This document shows positions 46,569 to 56,531 of a stretch of DNA of 64,000 bases, piece by piece. This stretch comes from Pararobbsia alpina. GTDB lineage: Bacteria; Pseudomonadota; Gammaproteobacteria; Burkholderiales; Burkholderiaceae. The stretch covers positions 186,001 to 250,000 of the forward strand of contig NZ_CADIKM010000003.1 in assembly GCF_902859895.1 (NCBI RefSeq), in the 5' to 3' direction. The notes beneath the pieces are model-generated. The model ran no database searches. It was not told the DNA's origin and saw only the letters and a list, made by a program, of their open reading frames with translations. Positions within the stretch are counted from its first letter, which is position 1. The number at the start of each line of letters is the position of its first letter. The position numbers were made by a program, and so were the translations under genes.

Positions 46569-47234
46569 GTGCGCGTATTGCTTGTTGAAGATGACCGGAT
46601 GATTGCCGAGGGCGTGCGCAAGGCGCTGCGCGCCGACGGATGTGCGGTCGACTGGGTTCAGGATGGCGCCGCGGCGATCTCGGCCGCGGGCTATGAGCCC
46701 TATGATCTGGTGCTGCTCGATCTCGGGCTGCCCAAGCGCGACGGCCTCGAGGTCCTGCGCGCGCTGCGCGCGAGCGGCCGCGATGTGCCGGTCATGATCG
46801 TGACGGCGCGCGATGCGGTCAGCGACCGCGTGAAGGGGCTCGATGCCGGCGCCGACGACTATCTCGTCAAACCCTTCGATCTCGACGAACTCGGCGCGCG
46901 CATGCGCGCGCTCGTGCGGCGGCGTGCGGGGCGCAGCGACGGACTGATCCGCCACGGCACCCTGACACTCGACCCCGCGACCCATGAAGTCACGCTTCAC
47001 GGCGAGCCCGTTGCGCTGTCGGCGCGCGAGTTCGCCCTGCTTGCGGCCTTGCTCGCGAGGCCGGGGGCCGTGCTCTCGAAATCGCAGCTCGAAGAGAAGA
47101 TCTATGGCTGGGGCGAGGAGATCGGCAGCAATGCGGTCGAAGTCTATGTTCACGCGCTGCGCAAGAAACTCGGGCCGGACCTGATCGGCAATGTGCGCGG
47201 TCTGGGCTATATGATCAACCGTCCCGTCGAATGA
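46569..47234 (+). CDS. OmpR-family response regulator
   Basis: 221-aa two-component regulator of the QseB/PmrA/TctD type. GTG at 46569 follows AGAGG and gives the canonical RVLLVEDDRMIAEGV; an ATG eight codons upstream is possible. Receiver residues: acidic pair D8/D9, phospho-acceptor D51 (VLLDLGLP), T79 and K101 (YLVKPF). The C-terminal winged helix shows LSAREFALLAALLARPGAVL and VEVYVHALRKKLG. The 3' end overlaps the kinase start (ATGA). Confidence 0.95.
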   Translation: MRVLLVEDDRMIAEGVRKALRADGCAVDWVQDGAAAISAAGYEPYDLVLLDLGLPKRDGLEVLRALRASGRDVPVMIVTARDAVSDRVKGLDAGADDYLVKPFDLDELGARMRALVRRRAGRSDGLIRHGTLTLDPATHEVTLHGEPVALSAREFALLAALLARPGAVLSKSQLEEKIYGWGEEIGSNAVEVYVHALRKKLGPDLIGNVRGLGYMINRPVE

Positions 47235-48598
47235 ATTCGATCCGCCGTCGTCTGTTGCTGTGGCTGTTACTGACCGTCCTGATCGGACTGGCCGTCGCCG
47301 GCTGGCGCATCTATTCGCAGGCGCAGGCCGAGGCCAACGATATCTTCGATTTCCAGCTTCAACAGACCGCCGCGGCACTGCCCTCGGAGCCGTTCTCGTC
47401 GGTATTCGGCAACAATGGCGACACCGACGAAGGGGTCGTGATCCAGATCTGGAGCCGCACCGGCGTGCTGCTCTACTACTCGCGGCCGAACGCGCAGCTT
47501 GCGCCGAACGCGGCGCTCGGCTTCAGTACGCAGCAGACACCACATGGCGACTGGCGCGTCTACGGCGCGATGGTGGGTGACAATGTCGTGCAGCTCGCCC
47601 AGCCGATGAGCGTGCGCGATCATCTGGCGGCAATGATGGCCTGGCGCACGATCCTGCCCTTGCTCGTCCTGCTGCCTTTGCTGGCCCTGATCGTCTGGCT
47701 CGTGGTCGGGCGCGGGCTTTTGCCACTCAAGCGTTTTGCGCGCGCGCTCGATGCGCGGCGCCCCGATGCGCTCGAACCGCTCGACGATGCGCAGGTGCCG
47801 CTCGAGGTGCAGCCGCTTGCGGCTGCGCTCAACGGCCTGCTCGGGCGGCTCGGCCAGTCGCTCGATGCGCAGAAGGCCTTTGTCGCCGATGCTGCGCATG
47901 AGTTGCGCACGCCGCTTGCTGCGTTACGGATCCAGTTGCAATTGCTCGAACGCGCGCGCGAAGATGCGGATCGTACCGAGGCGCTCGACGATCTCAAGCA
48001 AGGAGTCGATCGCACGACGCACGTCGTCGAGCAGTTGCTGACGCTGGCGCGTGCTGAGCCGGGTAACGACATGCCGGGCACGGCGCGGCAGCAGGTCGAT
48101 CTCATGTCTCTGCTCGGCGAATGCGTGGCCGCGCATGCGCCGATCGCGCGTGGCAAGCAGATCGACCTTGGCGTCAGCGAGCAGGACCGTGTCGAAATCG
48201 AAGGCGACCCCGCGGCGCTGCGCGTGATGCTCAACAACCTGCTCGATAACGCGGTCAAATACACGCCTGCTGGCGGCCGCATCGATGTGGCAGTGCGTCG
48301 CGACACCACGTTCGCGAAGCCCCGTGCCCGCGTCGAGATCGTCGACAGCGGCCCGGGCATTCCCGCCGCCGAGCGCGGGCGTGTGTTCGACCGTTTTTAT
48401 CGAGGCGAGCCCGCGAGCGATTCGAATCCACCGGGCAGCGGGCTCGGGCTGGCGATCGTGCGGCGTATCGCGGAACGCCATGGCGCAAAGGTCGAGCTCG
48501 GCGACGCGGGGGAGGTCATGGCGAGCGGCACGGGCCTGCGCGCGACGATAGAGTTCCCGCTCGCACCGGCACGAGACAAGCCGTCCATGCCTTCGTGA
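47231..48598 (+). CDS. Sensor histidine kinase (QseC/TctE-like)
   Basis: 455-aa inner-membrane kinase partner of the preceding regulator. TM1 near residues 7-25 (LLLWLLLTVLIGLAVAG), a ~135-residue periplasmic domain of the 2CSK_N/TctE type, TM2 (ILPLLVLLPLLALIVWLVVG), HAMP, then the H box with H223 (AAHELRTPLAAL), N box NNLLDNAVKYTPAG and G boxes DSGPGIP and GSGLGLAIV. The signal is unknown. It overlaps the regulator gene by four bases, and the HtrA protease gene follows 108 bases later, making it a plausible regulon member (inference). Confidence 0.95.
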   Translation: MNSIRRRLLLWLLLTVLIGLAVAGWRIYSQAQAEANDIFDFQLQQTAAALPSEPFSSVFGNNGDTDEGVVIQIWSRTGVLLYYSRPNAQLAPNAALGFSTQQTPHGDWRVYGAMVGDNVVQLAQPMSVRDHLAAMMAWRTILPLLVLLPLLALIVWLVVGRGLLPLKRFARALDARRPDALEPLDDAQVPLEVQPLAAALNGLLGRLGQSLDAQKAFVADAAHELRTPLAALRIQLQLLERAREDADRTEALDDLKQGVDRTTHVVEQLLTLARAEPGNDMPGTARQQVDLMSLLGECVAAHAPIARGKQIDLGVSEQDRVEIEGDPAALRVMLNNLLDNAVKYTPAGGRIDVAVRRDTTFAKPRARVEIVDSGPGIPAAERGRVFDRFYRGEPASDSNPPGSGLGLAIVRRIAERHGAKVELGDAGEVMASGTGLRATIEFPLAPARDKPSMPS

Positions 48599-48706
48599 AT
48601 AGCAAACGTGCGGATATTCCTTTGCCGACCAACGACTTAAGTTTGTTTTAAGAGACGTCCCTTAGTCTTCGACCCATCGAATCGAAGTTGGAGCGAGGAG
48701 CCCAGA

Positions 48707-50269
48707 ATGCAAAACAAGCAAATTACCCGCAGCCTTATCGCGATTGCTGTTGCAATCGCCGTCTCGGCCGGATTCGTAGCGGGCCGCCACGGAGGCGTCC
48801 CCCAATGGATCGACGCCGCGCATGCGGCGGGCGCCGTGCCCGAACTCAGCACCTCCGCTCCAGCGAACGGGCCGGCTCCGTTGATGCCGGCCGAAGCCGC
48901 CGCGAAAACGGGCATGCCCGACTTCTCGGGCCTCGTCGACGCCTATGGCCCGGCGGTCGTCAATATCAGCGCCGAACACATCGCCAAGCGGACCGCCGCG
49001 GCGCCCCAGCAGCGCATGCCGTTCGGCCAGCAGATGAGCCCCGACGATCCGTTCTATCAGTTCTTCAAGCGTTTCTACGGCAACCAGATGCCGGGCCAGG
49101 ACCAGGGCCAGGGCCAGGACGGCGACGGCGCGCCTGATCAGGACCAGACCAGCATGAGCCTCGGCTCGGGCTTCATCATCAGCGCTGACGGCTATATTCT
49201 CACCAACGCCCATGTCGTCTCCGGCGCCAACGTGATCACGGTCAAGCTGACCGACAAGCGCGAGTTCCGTGCGAAGGTCGTCGGCTCCGACAAGCAGTCC
49301 GACGTCGCGGTCCTGAAGATCGAGGCCAAGGCGCTGCCGACCGTCAAGATCGGCGATGCGAGCAAATCCAAGGTCGGCCAGTGGGTCGTCGCGATCGGCT
49401 CGCCGTACGGCTTCGACAACACGGTAACCTCGGGCATCATCAGCGCGAAGGCGCGCTCGCTGCCGGACGAGACGTATATCCCGTTCATCCAGACCGACGT
49501 GCCGGTCAACCCGGGCAACTCGGGCGGCCCGCTGTTCGACATGTACGGCAACGTGATCGGCATCAACTCGATGATCTATAGCCGGACCGGCGGCTTCCAA
49601 GGTCTCTCGTTCGCGATTCCGATCAATTTTGCGATGAAGATCAAGGACGACCTCATCAAGACCGGTCATGTCGAACGCGGCCGCCTCGGTGTCGCCGTGC
49701 AGGATGTGAACCAGTCGCTCGCACAGTCGTTCGGCCTGCCCAAGCCGCAGGGCGCGCTTGTCAGTTCGATCGACAAGAACGGGCCGGCTGCGAAGTCGAG
49801 CCTGAAGCCGGGCGACGTGATCCTCCAGGTCAACGGTGTGCCGGTCGATCAGTCGGCCTCGCTGCCCACCATGATCGCCGACCAGAAGCCCGGCTCGATC
49901 GTGCATCTGCAGGTCTGGCGCGACAAGGCTTACAAAGACGTGGCGGTCACCATTGGCGCGTTTCCGGGCGCCAAGGTCGCGACGGACGACTCGAACGCGT
50001 CACAGGTGAAGCTCGGCGTCGCGGTACGGGCGCTGACCGCGGACGAACGCCGGCAGGCATCGGTTGCGGGCGGCCTGCTCGTCGAGCAGGTCGCGGGACC
50101 GGCCGCGGCCGCGGGCATCCAGCCGGGTGACGTGATCCTCGCGATCAACGGGCAGCCCCTGACCGCCACCGACCAGCTCAAGGACCGCCTGGCGCACACG
50201 GGTGACTCGGTTGCGCTTCTGATTCAGCGCAACAATCAGCAGATCTTCGTGCCGGTCGATCTGAACTAG
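48707..50269 (+). CDS. HtrA/DegP-family serine endoprotease (Do family)
   Basis: 520-aa periplasmic protease/chaperone. Signal anchor or peptide SLIAIAVAIAVSAGFVAG at the N-terminus. Catalytic triad: H169 (TNAHVV), D199 (KQSDVAVLKI), S272 (NPGNSGGPLF). Two PDZ domains follow (GRLGVAVQDVNQSLAQSF; KLGVAVRALTADERRQ) with carboxylate loops. A Gln/Gly/Asp-rich stretch (GQDQGQGQDGDGAPDQDQ) lies in the LA-loop region. AGCGAGGAG precedes the ATG. It degrades misfolded envelope proteins; its position after a two-component pair suggests envelope-stress regulation. Confidence 0.95.
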   Translation: MQNKQITRSLIAIAVAIAVSAGFVAGRHGGVPQWIDAAHAAGAVPELSTSAPANGPAPLMPAEAAAKTGMPDFSGLVDAYGPAVVNISAEHIAKRTAAAPQQRMPFGQQMSPDDPFYQFFKRFYGNQMPGQDQGQGQDGDGAPDQDQTSMSLGSGFIISADGYILTNAHVVSGANVITVKLTDKREFRAKVVGSDKQSDVAVLKIEAKALPTVKIGDASKSKVGQWVVAIGSPYGFDNTVTSGIISAKARSLPDETYIPFIQTDVPVNPGNSGGPLFDMYGNVIGINSMIYSRTGGFQGLSFAIPINFAMKIKDDLIKTGHVERGRLGVAVQDVNQSLAQSFGLPKPQGALVSSIDKNGPAAKSSLKPGDVILQVNGVPVDQSASLPTMIADQKPGSIVHLQVWRDKAYKDVAVTIGAFPGAKVATDDSNASQVKLGVAVRALTADERRQASVAGGLLVEQVAGPAAAAGIQPGDVILAINGQPLTATDQLKDRLAHTGDSVALLIQRNNQQIFVPVDLN

Positions 50270-50279
50270 TCGCCGCGAG

Positions 50280-50319
50280 CCGGCCCCCGAGTGTGATCTC
50301 GGGGGCCGGTTTTCTTTTG
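50280..50319 (+). terminator. Rho-independent terminator of the HtrA gene
   Basis: CCGGCCCCCGAG, loop TGTGAT, CTCGGGGGCCGG followed by TTTTCTTTT. Confidence 0.9.
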
Positions 50320-50492
50320 GGCGGGGCTGGGGAGAGCCCGCGGGTCGGGTGGAATCACAGGCTCGCTTCTTCCAGGTGCCCGAACGGCTCCCGGCGAATG
50401 GACCTCCGGAGGACGGCGGGGCTGGAGCCCGGCTCGTGTCAACGGGCTCGCTTCTTGCGGGATTCACTACCCTGGTCCACGAGGAGCGAACG

Positions 50493-50948
50493 ATGAAGCG
50501 ATACAAACAGTCACGCTGGGTTCAGGGTTTGGCGGCTGCAGCGGTGGTCATGACGCTGGGTTTCGGTGCCGCAAGCCATGCGCTGGCGCAGACCGACGAC
50601 AGTGCGCCGACCGGCATGCCGGCGATCCAGCATGCGGGCGACATCAGCTACGTCACCGGTGGTGTCGGTCTCGACGAATCCCATGCCCTGCGTAGCGCCG
50701 CGCCGCGCTGGCCGCTCGAACTGATGTTCGCGGGCCCGACGTCGGAATATTTGTCCGATGTTCGTGTCGATATCACGAGGGGCGGAAGCAGCGTCTTTCA
50801 GGCAAATGCGGACGGCCCCTTCATGCTGGTCAAACTGCCGCCGGGCGATTATGTCGTGCGCGCGAGCTACAAGGGACAGGAAAAGACCCATGCCGTGAAG
50901 ATCGGTGGCGGCCACCAGAAAGCCGACTTCCGCTGGGGGACCCAGTAA
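50493..50948 (+). CDS. Exported protein with carboxypeptidase-regulatory-like fold
   Basis: 151-aa exported protein. GAGGAGCG precedes the ATG at 50493; signal peptide LAAAAVVMTLGFGAASHALA, cut before QTDD. The mature half has a beta-sandwich pattern: PLELMFAGPTSEYLSDVRVD, PFMLVKLPPGDYVVRASYKG, EKTHAVKIGGG, typical of the carboxypeptidase regulatory-like (CarboxypepD_reg/transthyretin-like) fold. No catalytic residues. Function unknown; a periplasmic binding or adhesion role would fit. Converges on the XdhC gene at a bidirectional terminator. Confidence 0.8.
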   Translation: MKRYKQSRWVQGLAAAAVVMTLGFGAASHALAQTDDSAPTGMPAIQHAGDISYVTGGVGLDESHALRSAAPRWPLELMFAGPTSEYLSDVRVDITRGGSSVFQANADGPFMLVKLPPGDYVVRASYKGQEKTHAVKIGGGHQKADFRWGTQ

Positions 50949-51103
50949 GCGCCTCGGCTGGCCAGAAGTGAAGATGGGGCAGTCGACAGGTCGACAGATC
51001 GACAGCAGCCCGTGGGGCGCGTGGCCTTGAGCCCTCCACTGCAAAACAGCGGAAGGCGGAAAGCGGTATGCGCACTGCAGGACGTAGCGGTAAAGTTTTC
51101 AAA

Positions 51104-51134
51104 TGGCCGGCAGGGATGCCGGCCAATTTGTTTT
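51104..51134. terminator. Bidirectional terminator
   Basis: TGGCCGGCA, loop GGGA, TGCCGGCCA with an A-rich left arm (T-rich on minus) and ATTTGTTTT on the right. It sits between two convergent genes and can serve both. Confidence 0.8.
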
Positions 51135-51146
51135 GAACTGCCGGAT

Positions 51147-52172
51147 TCAGATCGTGCAGCCCGACTCCGAGGTCGACGGTTCGAACGCCTCGCGACGTTG
51201 CCGTACATCGATGCCGTGCTTGACCGCCGTCATTTCCGAAAGGATCGAGACGGCGATCTCGGGCGGCGTGCGCGCGCCGATATGCATGCCGACCGGACCG
51301 TGCAGTCGCGTGAGTTCGAGTTCACTGACATCGAACAGCTTGAGACGCTCCTTGCGCTTCGCCTGGTTCGCGCGGGAACCGATCGCACCGACATAGAAAG
51401 CCTCGGTCCTGAGCGCTTCCATCAGCGCCATATCGTCGAGCTTCGGATCGTGCGTCAGCGCGACGATCGCCGTGTGCGGGTCGACGCCCATGCCGAGCAC
51501 CACGTCGTCGGGCATTTCACGTGTGAATTCGACACCCTCGATATCCCATTCAGCCGCATATTCGTCGCGCGGATCACAGACGATCACGCGGTAATCGAGC
51601 GCCTGGGCGAACTGCGCGACATAGCGCGAGAGCTGGCCCGCACCGATCAGCAACAGTCGGTAACGCGAGCCGAACGTCGCGATCAGCGAACGACCGTCGA
51701 ATTCGAGTTCGGGGCGGTGAACGCCGGGCGTCACCGTAGAGGCACCGCTCGCCAGATCGAGACGCCGCACGACGAGCCGGTGACGTTCGATCGACTCGAG
51801 CAGCAGATGCAACTGAGAGTGTTCCGTGATGGGCTCGAGCACGAGCTGCAATGTGCCGCCACATGGCAAGCCGAAACGGTGCGCCTCTTCGGCACTCACG
51901 CCGTAGGTCGTCACCTGTGGCAACAACGGTGCACCCGCCGGAAACAGTTGGCCGTCGCGCGCACGGTCGATCAAGTCGTCCTCGATGCAGCCGCCGGAGA
52001 CCGAGCCCTTCACATGACCGTCGTCGCGAACCGCGAGCAGGGAGCCAACCGGACGCGGTGCCGATCCCCAGGTGCGCACGACGCTCGCCAGGGTCACGCG
52101 CCGGCCCTGATCGAACCAGTGCGCGGCCGTTTTCAAAACTTCGAGATCGACGCTGTCCATAAGATTGTCCAT
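51147..52172 (-). CDS. XdhC/CoxI-family molybdenum-cofactor maturation protein
   Basis: 341-aa protein that binds molybdenum cofactor and hands the sulfurated form to xanthine/CO-dehydrogenase-type enzymes. Start ATG ending at 52172 (MDNLMDSVDLEVLKTA). The N-terminal XdhC_CoxI domain shows VVRTWGSAPRPVGSLLAVRD and GSVSGGCIEDDLI; the C-terminal Rossmann-like domain shows RLLLIGAGQLSRYVAQFAQ and AFYVGAIGSRANQAKRKERL. It is divergent from the S-L-M genes whose product it should mature. Confidence 0.93.
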   Translation of the reverse strand: MDNLMDSVDLEVLKTAAHWFDQGRRVTLASVVRTWGSAPRPVGSLLAVRDDGHVKGSVSGGCIEDDLIDRARDGQLFPAGAPLLPQVTTYGVSAEEAHRFGLPCGGTLQLVLEPITEHSQLHLLLESIERHRLVVRRLDLASGASTVTPGVHRPELEFDGRSLIATFGSRYRLLLIGAGQLSRYVAQFAQALDYRVIVCDPRDEYAAEWDIEGVEFTREMPDDVVLGMGVDPHTAIVALTHDPKLDDMALMEALRTEAFYVGAIGSRANQAKRKERLKLFDVSELELTRLHGPVGMHIGARTPPEIAVSILSEMTAVKHGIDVRQRREAFEPSTSESGCTI

Positions 52173-52521
52173 TGTTGCGGTCGAGCCGGTGCGCTGCAAT
52201 TTCCCGATCGGACCCTTGAACCCGGGCGCGCGAAGCGTTTTTTGCCCAAACCGGCCGATCAAGGCTATCCCGGAATTATAGGGCGGTCAGCAATCCTATG
52301 CCGTTCATGAAAACGATGATGCACCGCAAAGCCGCGCACGCCGCGGCCGCGCGCTCGGGAGGGTCACGCGGGGCCAACTGGTCCGTGACAGCGAAAGATG
52401 TGTGTCCTATGCTGGACGCAGGCCCCCCAATGCCTGTCGCCCCGCATCAGGCGATCGACTGCCTGGATCGGGATACTGCACGAAGAGAAGGACTACCTTC
52501 CATCCGATGGAGACAATGCTC
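52173..52521. other. Divergent spacer xdhC-like/coxS
   Basis: 349 bp. Contains an inverted repeat GTCACG (52363-52368) and CGTGAC (52384-52389) with a 15-base gap that could be an operator for the cox operon. No gene is supported. Confidence 0.45.
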
Positions 52522-53091
52522 ATGACTGTGTCTGTGACGCTGACCGTCAATGGCCAGCAGCATCACGCCGATATTCCCGCTGAAACCCTGCTTGTGGAAT
52601 TCCTGCGCACCAATCTGCAGCTGACTGGCACCCATGTCGGGTGTGATACCTCTCAGTGTGGCTCATGTACCGTGCTGATCGACGATCAGGCGATCAAGTC
52701 GTGCACGATGCTCGCCGTGCAGGCCGAAGGGCGCCAGGTCAGGACCATCGAGGGCCTGGCGGCCGCCGACGGTACGCTGCATCCGATGCAGGCGGCATTT
52801 CGCGAGAAGCACGGTCTGCAATGCGGCTTCTGCACGCCGGGCATGGTCATGTCGGCCTGCGAACTGGCGTCTCGCCCAGGCCCGCTCAGCGACGATGAGA
52901 TCCGCCATGCGCTTGACGGCAACCTGTGCCGCTGTACCGGCTATCACAACATCGTGGCAGCGGTGAAAACCGGCCTTGCGGCGATGCAGGCCGCGCGTGG
53001 GGAGACGCCGCGCGAGCCCGCATCGACTATCCAGTCGCAGACCGCTCAGGAGAGGTCACAAAGCCCGTCGGCCGCTCCGGCCGCGGTTTAA
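52522..53091 (+). CDS. coxS: Molybdenum hydroxylase small subunit, [2Fe-2S] (CoxS-like)
   Basis: 189-aa iron-sulfur subunit that passes electrons from the molybdenum site to FAD. ATG 52522 is chosen since GGAGA lies nine bases before; two in-frame ATGs occur just upstream. The plant-type cluster is held by C41, C46, C49 and C61 ([14 protein letters not shown]); the second cluster by C101, C104, C136 and C138 ([17 protein letters not shown]). A 25-residue Ser/Gln/Ala tail is unusual but harmless. First gene of the S-L-M operon. Confidence 0.94.
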   Translation: MTVSVTLTVNGQQHHADIPAETLLVEFLRTNLQLTGTHVGCDTSQCGSCTVLIDDQAIKSCTMLAVQAEGRQVRTIEGLAAADGTLHPMQAAFREKHGLQCGFCTPGMVMSACELASRPGPLSDDEIRHALDGNLCRCTGYHNIVAAVKTGLAAMQAARGETPREPASTIQSQTAQERSQSPSAAPAAV

Positions 53092-53270
53092 ACACAGGAC
53101 CGCATCGCGCCGAACGTCCAGCCTGAAGCGTGCCTCGGTGTAGCGGGGGTGTGCCGGGCGGGACGCGAATGTGCCGCGAGTGTGCCAAGGCTTTGGCGCA
53201 TTCGCCGCGGACGGTTCTCGTGCACCGATCCGCCTGGAATCTCACCGACCATGACTGCCGGAGTCCGACC

Positions 53271-55646
53271 ATGAATGACCTGTCCGCCGGGAATACCTCA
53301 CCGTTGGGCGCTTCGCTGCCTCGCAAGGAAGACTATCGTTTCCTCACCGGTAGCGGCCGCTACACCGACGACGTCACGCTGCCTCACCAGACTTACGCTT
53401 ATTTCCTGCGCTCGCCCCATGCGCATGCCAAGATTCTCGGCTATCGGCTCGACGCGGCGAAGGCCGCGCGCGGAGTCGTCGCGATCTTTACCGGCGACGA
53501 CATCAAGGCCGCCGGCATCGGCGGTCTGCCGTGCGGCTGGCTGATCACCGACGTCGAGGGCCAGCCGATGAAGGAGCCGCCGCATCCGGTGCTCGCGATC
53601 GACAAGGTCCGCTATGTCGGCGACCACGTGGCGCTCGTCATTGCCGATACCTACGAACACGCACGCGATGCGGCCGAACTGATCGATGTCGACTACGAGC
53701 CGCTCGAGGCCGTGGTTCATGTGTCCGACGCACTCAGGCCCGGCGCGCCGGCGGTGCACGATAGCGCGCCCGACAATCGCAGCTTTGTCTGGGCGCTCGG
53801 CGACAAGGCAGCCGTCGACGCGGCCTTCGCGAAAGCCGCGCATGTGACGACCCTCGAGTTCGAGAACAACCGGCTGATCCCGAACGCGATCGAACCGCGC
53901 TCCGCGCTCGCGCACTATTCGCGCGCGGACGACAGCTACACCCTCTATGTCTCGAATCAGAATCCGCACCTCGAACGCCTACTGATATCGGCCTTCGTGT
54001 TGAACCTGCCCGAGCACAAGGTGCGCGTGATCGCACCCGACGTCGGCGGCGGCTTCGGTTCGAAGATCTATCTCTATGCGGAAGAGGCGGCGATGGTCTG
54101 GGCGAGCCAGAAGATCAACCGACCGATCAAGTGGACCGCCGATCGTTCGGAAGCCTTCGTGTCGGATGCGCACGGCCGCGATCACGTTTCAAAGGCCGAG
54201 CTCGCGATCGATGCGGACGGTCATTTCCTCGCGCTGCGTGTCGATACGAAGGCCGCGGTCGGCGCTTATCTGTCGACGTTCGCTTCGGCGGTGCCGACGA
54301 TTCTCTACGGCACCCTGCTCGCCGGGCAGTACAAGACGCCCGCGATCCACGTGACGGTCACCGCCGTGTTCACCCACACGGCCCCTGTCGATGCCTATCG
54401 CGGGGCTGGACGGCCCGAAGCCACCTATCTCCTCGAACGAATCGTCGAGACGGCCGCGCGCGAACTCAAGCTCGACCCGATCGAACTGCGCAGGCGCAAC
54501 TTCATCACCGAGTTTCCGCATCAGACACCGGTCGCGCTGAGCTACGACGTCGGCGACTATGCGGCGAGCGTCGACAAGGCCCTCAAGCTCGCCGACATCG
54601 CGGGTTTTCCGGCGCGCCGGGAGCAAGCGCAGCAGCGCGGCAAGCTGCGCGGCATCGGTTATTCGTGCTACATCGAGGCATGCGGTCTCGCGCCATCGAA
54701 TATCGCGGGAGCGCTCGGTGCGCGCGCCGGGCTCTATGAGGCGGGGCAGGTTCGCGTGCACCCGACCGGCAAGGTGACGATCTTCACGGGTTCGCACAGC
54801 CACGGACAGGGTCATGAGACGACCTTTGCCCAGGTCGTCTCCGACCGGCTCGGCATACCGTTCGAGGATATCGACGTCGTCCATGGAGACACGGGTCGGG
54901 TGCCGTTCGGCATGGGGACGTACGGGTCGCGTTCGCTGTCGGTTGGCGGCAGCGCGATCGTCAAGGCCATCGACAAGGTGATCGCGAAAGGCAAGGAGAT
55001 CGCCGCGCATGTGCTCGAGGCATCGGCGGGCGATATCGAGTTCGAGGGCGGCACCTTCAAGGTCGCGGGTACCGACAAGAGCATTCCGTTCGCCCAGGTC
55101 GCGCTGACCGCGTACGTGCCGCACAACTATCCGCTCGACAAACTCGAGCCGGGACTCGACGAGACGGCATTCTACGACCCGACGAACTTCACGTTTCCGG
55201 CCGGCTGCCACATCTGCGAGGTCGAGGTCGATCCCGACACCGGCGAAACCTCGGTCATTGCGATGACCGCGGTCGACGACTTCGGCAACATCGTCAACCC
55301 GATGATCGTGGAAGGGCAGGTTCATGGCGGCCTCGCGCAGGGGATCGGGCAAGCCCTGCTGGAAGGGTGTGTCTACGACCGCGAGAGCGGGCAACTGCTG
55401 ACCGGCTCGTACATGGACTACGCCATGCCGCGTGCGTCCAATTTTCCGAACTTCTCGGTCGGCACGACCTGCACGCCGTGCTCGCATAACCCGCTCGGCG
55501 TGAAGGGATGCGGCGAGGCCGGCGCGATCGGTTCGACGCCGGCTGTCATCAATGCGATTACCGATGCGATCGGCGCGCGCGAATTGACGATGCCCGCGAC
55601 ACCCGAGCGGGTCTGGCGAGCGTTGCAAACGGCGCAGCATGCATGA
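53271..55646 (+). CDS. coxL: Molybdopterin-binding large subunit, form II CoxL/xanthine-dehydrogenase-like
   Basis: 791-aa catalytic subunit. ATG at 53271 ([20 protein letters not shown]). Molybdenum-binding regions include DVGGGFGSK, and the active-site loop at residues 375-381 is AYRGAGR, the form II signature; true CO dehydrogenases (form I) carry AYRCSFR with a Cys bound to copper. The catalytic base is E749 in GCGEAGAIG. The enzyme is therefore probably a hydroxylase for an aldehyde or N-heterocycle rather than a CO oxidiser (inference). Sits 180 bases after coxS. Confidence 0.92.
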   Translation: MNDLSAGNTSPLGASLPRKEDYRFLTGSGRYTDDVTLPHQTYAYFLRSPHAHAKILGYRLDAAKAARGVVAIFTGDDIKAAGIGGLPCGWLITDVEGQPMKEPPHPVLAIDKVRYVGDHVALVIADTYEHARDAAELIDVDYEPLEAVVHVSDALRPGAPAVHDSAPDNRSFVWALGDKAAVDAAFAKAAHVTTLEFENNRLIPNAIEPRSALAHYSRADDSYTLYVSNQNPHLERLLISAFVLNLPEHKVRVIAPDVGGGFGSKIYLYAEEAAMVWASQKINRPIKWTADRSEAFVSDAHGRDHVSKAELAIDADGHFLALRVDTKAAVGAYLSTFASAVPTILYGTLLAGQYKTPAIHVTVTAVFTHTAPVDAYRGAGRPEATYLLERIVETAARELKLDPIELRRRNFITEFPHQTPVALSYDVGDYAASVDKALKLADIAGFPARREQAQQRGKLRGIGYSCYIEACGLAPSNIAGALGARAGLYEAGQVRVHPTGKVTIFTGSHSHGQGHETTFAQVVSDRLGIPFEDIDVVHGDTGRVPFGMGTYGSRSLSVGGSAIVKAIDKVIAKGKEIAAHVLEASAGDIEFEGGTFKVAGTDKSIPFAQVALTAYVPHNYPLDKLEPGLDETAFYDPTNFTFPAGCHICEVEVDPDTGETSVIAMTAVDDFGNIVNPMIVEGQVHGGLAQGIGQALLEGCVYDRESGQLLTGSYMDYAMPRASNFPNFSVGTTCTPCSHNPLGVKGCGEAGAIGSTPAVINAITDAIGARELTMPATPERVWRALQTAQHA

Positions 55647-55712
55647 CAGGAGCACCTTGCGCGCGGGTGAGTGTACCTGCGAGGGTAACGGTTACGTTTC
55701 TCGGAGACACTG

Positions 55713-56531
55713 ATGAAAAGTTTTGCATACCACCGTCCGACCGCGCTGCCGGATGCCGTCAAGCTTGCCGGCGACCCTGGCGCCGATGCACGCGTGATCG
55801 CGGGGGGCCAGAGCCTGCTGCCCGCCATGAAGCTGCGGCTGTCGCAGCCGACCGACTTGATCGATCTCGCGGGCGTGGCCGACCTCAATGGCATCCGCAT
55901 TGAAGGCGGGACGTTGAGCATCGGCTCGATGACCACCCATGCGAGTGTCGGCGCATCCGATGAGGTCCGGCGCGCGTTTCCCGCGCTCGCCGCACTTGCC
56001 GGCGATATCGGCGACCGGCAGGTCCGCAATCGCGGCACGATCGGGGGCTCGCTCGCGAACAACGATCCCGCCGCCTGTTACCCGGCGGCTGTGCTCGGCA
56101 GCGGCGCGACGGTCCATACGGACCGGCGTTCGATCGTCGCCGATGATTTCTTCGTGGGTCTGTTCGAGACCGCGCTCGAACCGGGTGAGCTGATCACCTC
56201 GGTCGGGTTTCCCGTCCAGCAGCGCGCCGCCTATGTCCGCATCCGTCAGCAGGCCTCGCATTTCGCGCTGGTCGGGGTCTTCGTCGGTACAGGGCCGGAT
56301 GGCGGCGTGCGTGTCGCAGTGACCGGGGCGGGGCAGAACGGCGTGTTTCGTGTCGACGCATTCGAGAAGGCGCTCGCACAACGATTCGAACCGGCCGCGC
56401 TCGACGGCATCGGGGTCGATGCCGGCATGCTCATGACAGACCTGCATGCGGGTGCCGACTTCCGTGCGCATCTGATCGGGGTGCTGGCGAAACGCGCGGT
56501 TGAACAGGCGAGGGCTCGCACTTCGCGATGA
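55713..56531 (+). CDS. coxM: Molybdenum hydroxylase medium subunit, FAD-binding (CoxM-like)
   Basis: 272-aa FAD subunit. Seen: the flavin motif VIAGGQSLLPAMKLRLSQP, the second motif GDRQVRNRGTIGGSLANNDP and the C-terminal CO_deh_flav domain (VRIRQQASHFALVGVFVG). GGAGAC stands before the ATG. The stop overlaps the AAA ATPase start (ATGA at 56528-56531). Completes the S-L-M heterotrimer. Confidence 0.93.
   Translation: MKSFAYHRPTALPDAVKLAGDPGADARVIAGGQSLLPAMKLRLSQPTDLIDLAGVADLNGIRIEGGTLSIGSMTTHASVGASDEVRRAFPALAALAGDIGDRQVRNRGTIGGSLANNDPAACYPAAVLGSGATVHTDRRSIVADDFFVGLFETALEPGELITSVGFPVQQRAAYVRIRQQASHFALVGVFVGTGPDGGVRVAVTGAGQNGVFRVDAFEKALAQRFEPAALDGIGVDAGMLMTDLHAGADFRAHLIGVLAKRAVEQARARTSR

Noticed and set aside
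53160-53212. Inverted repeat before coxL, where both strands read ECAKALAHS
   Set aside because: Pairing is imperfect with a 12-base offset between arms; no clear terminator or operator features.
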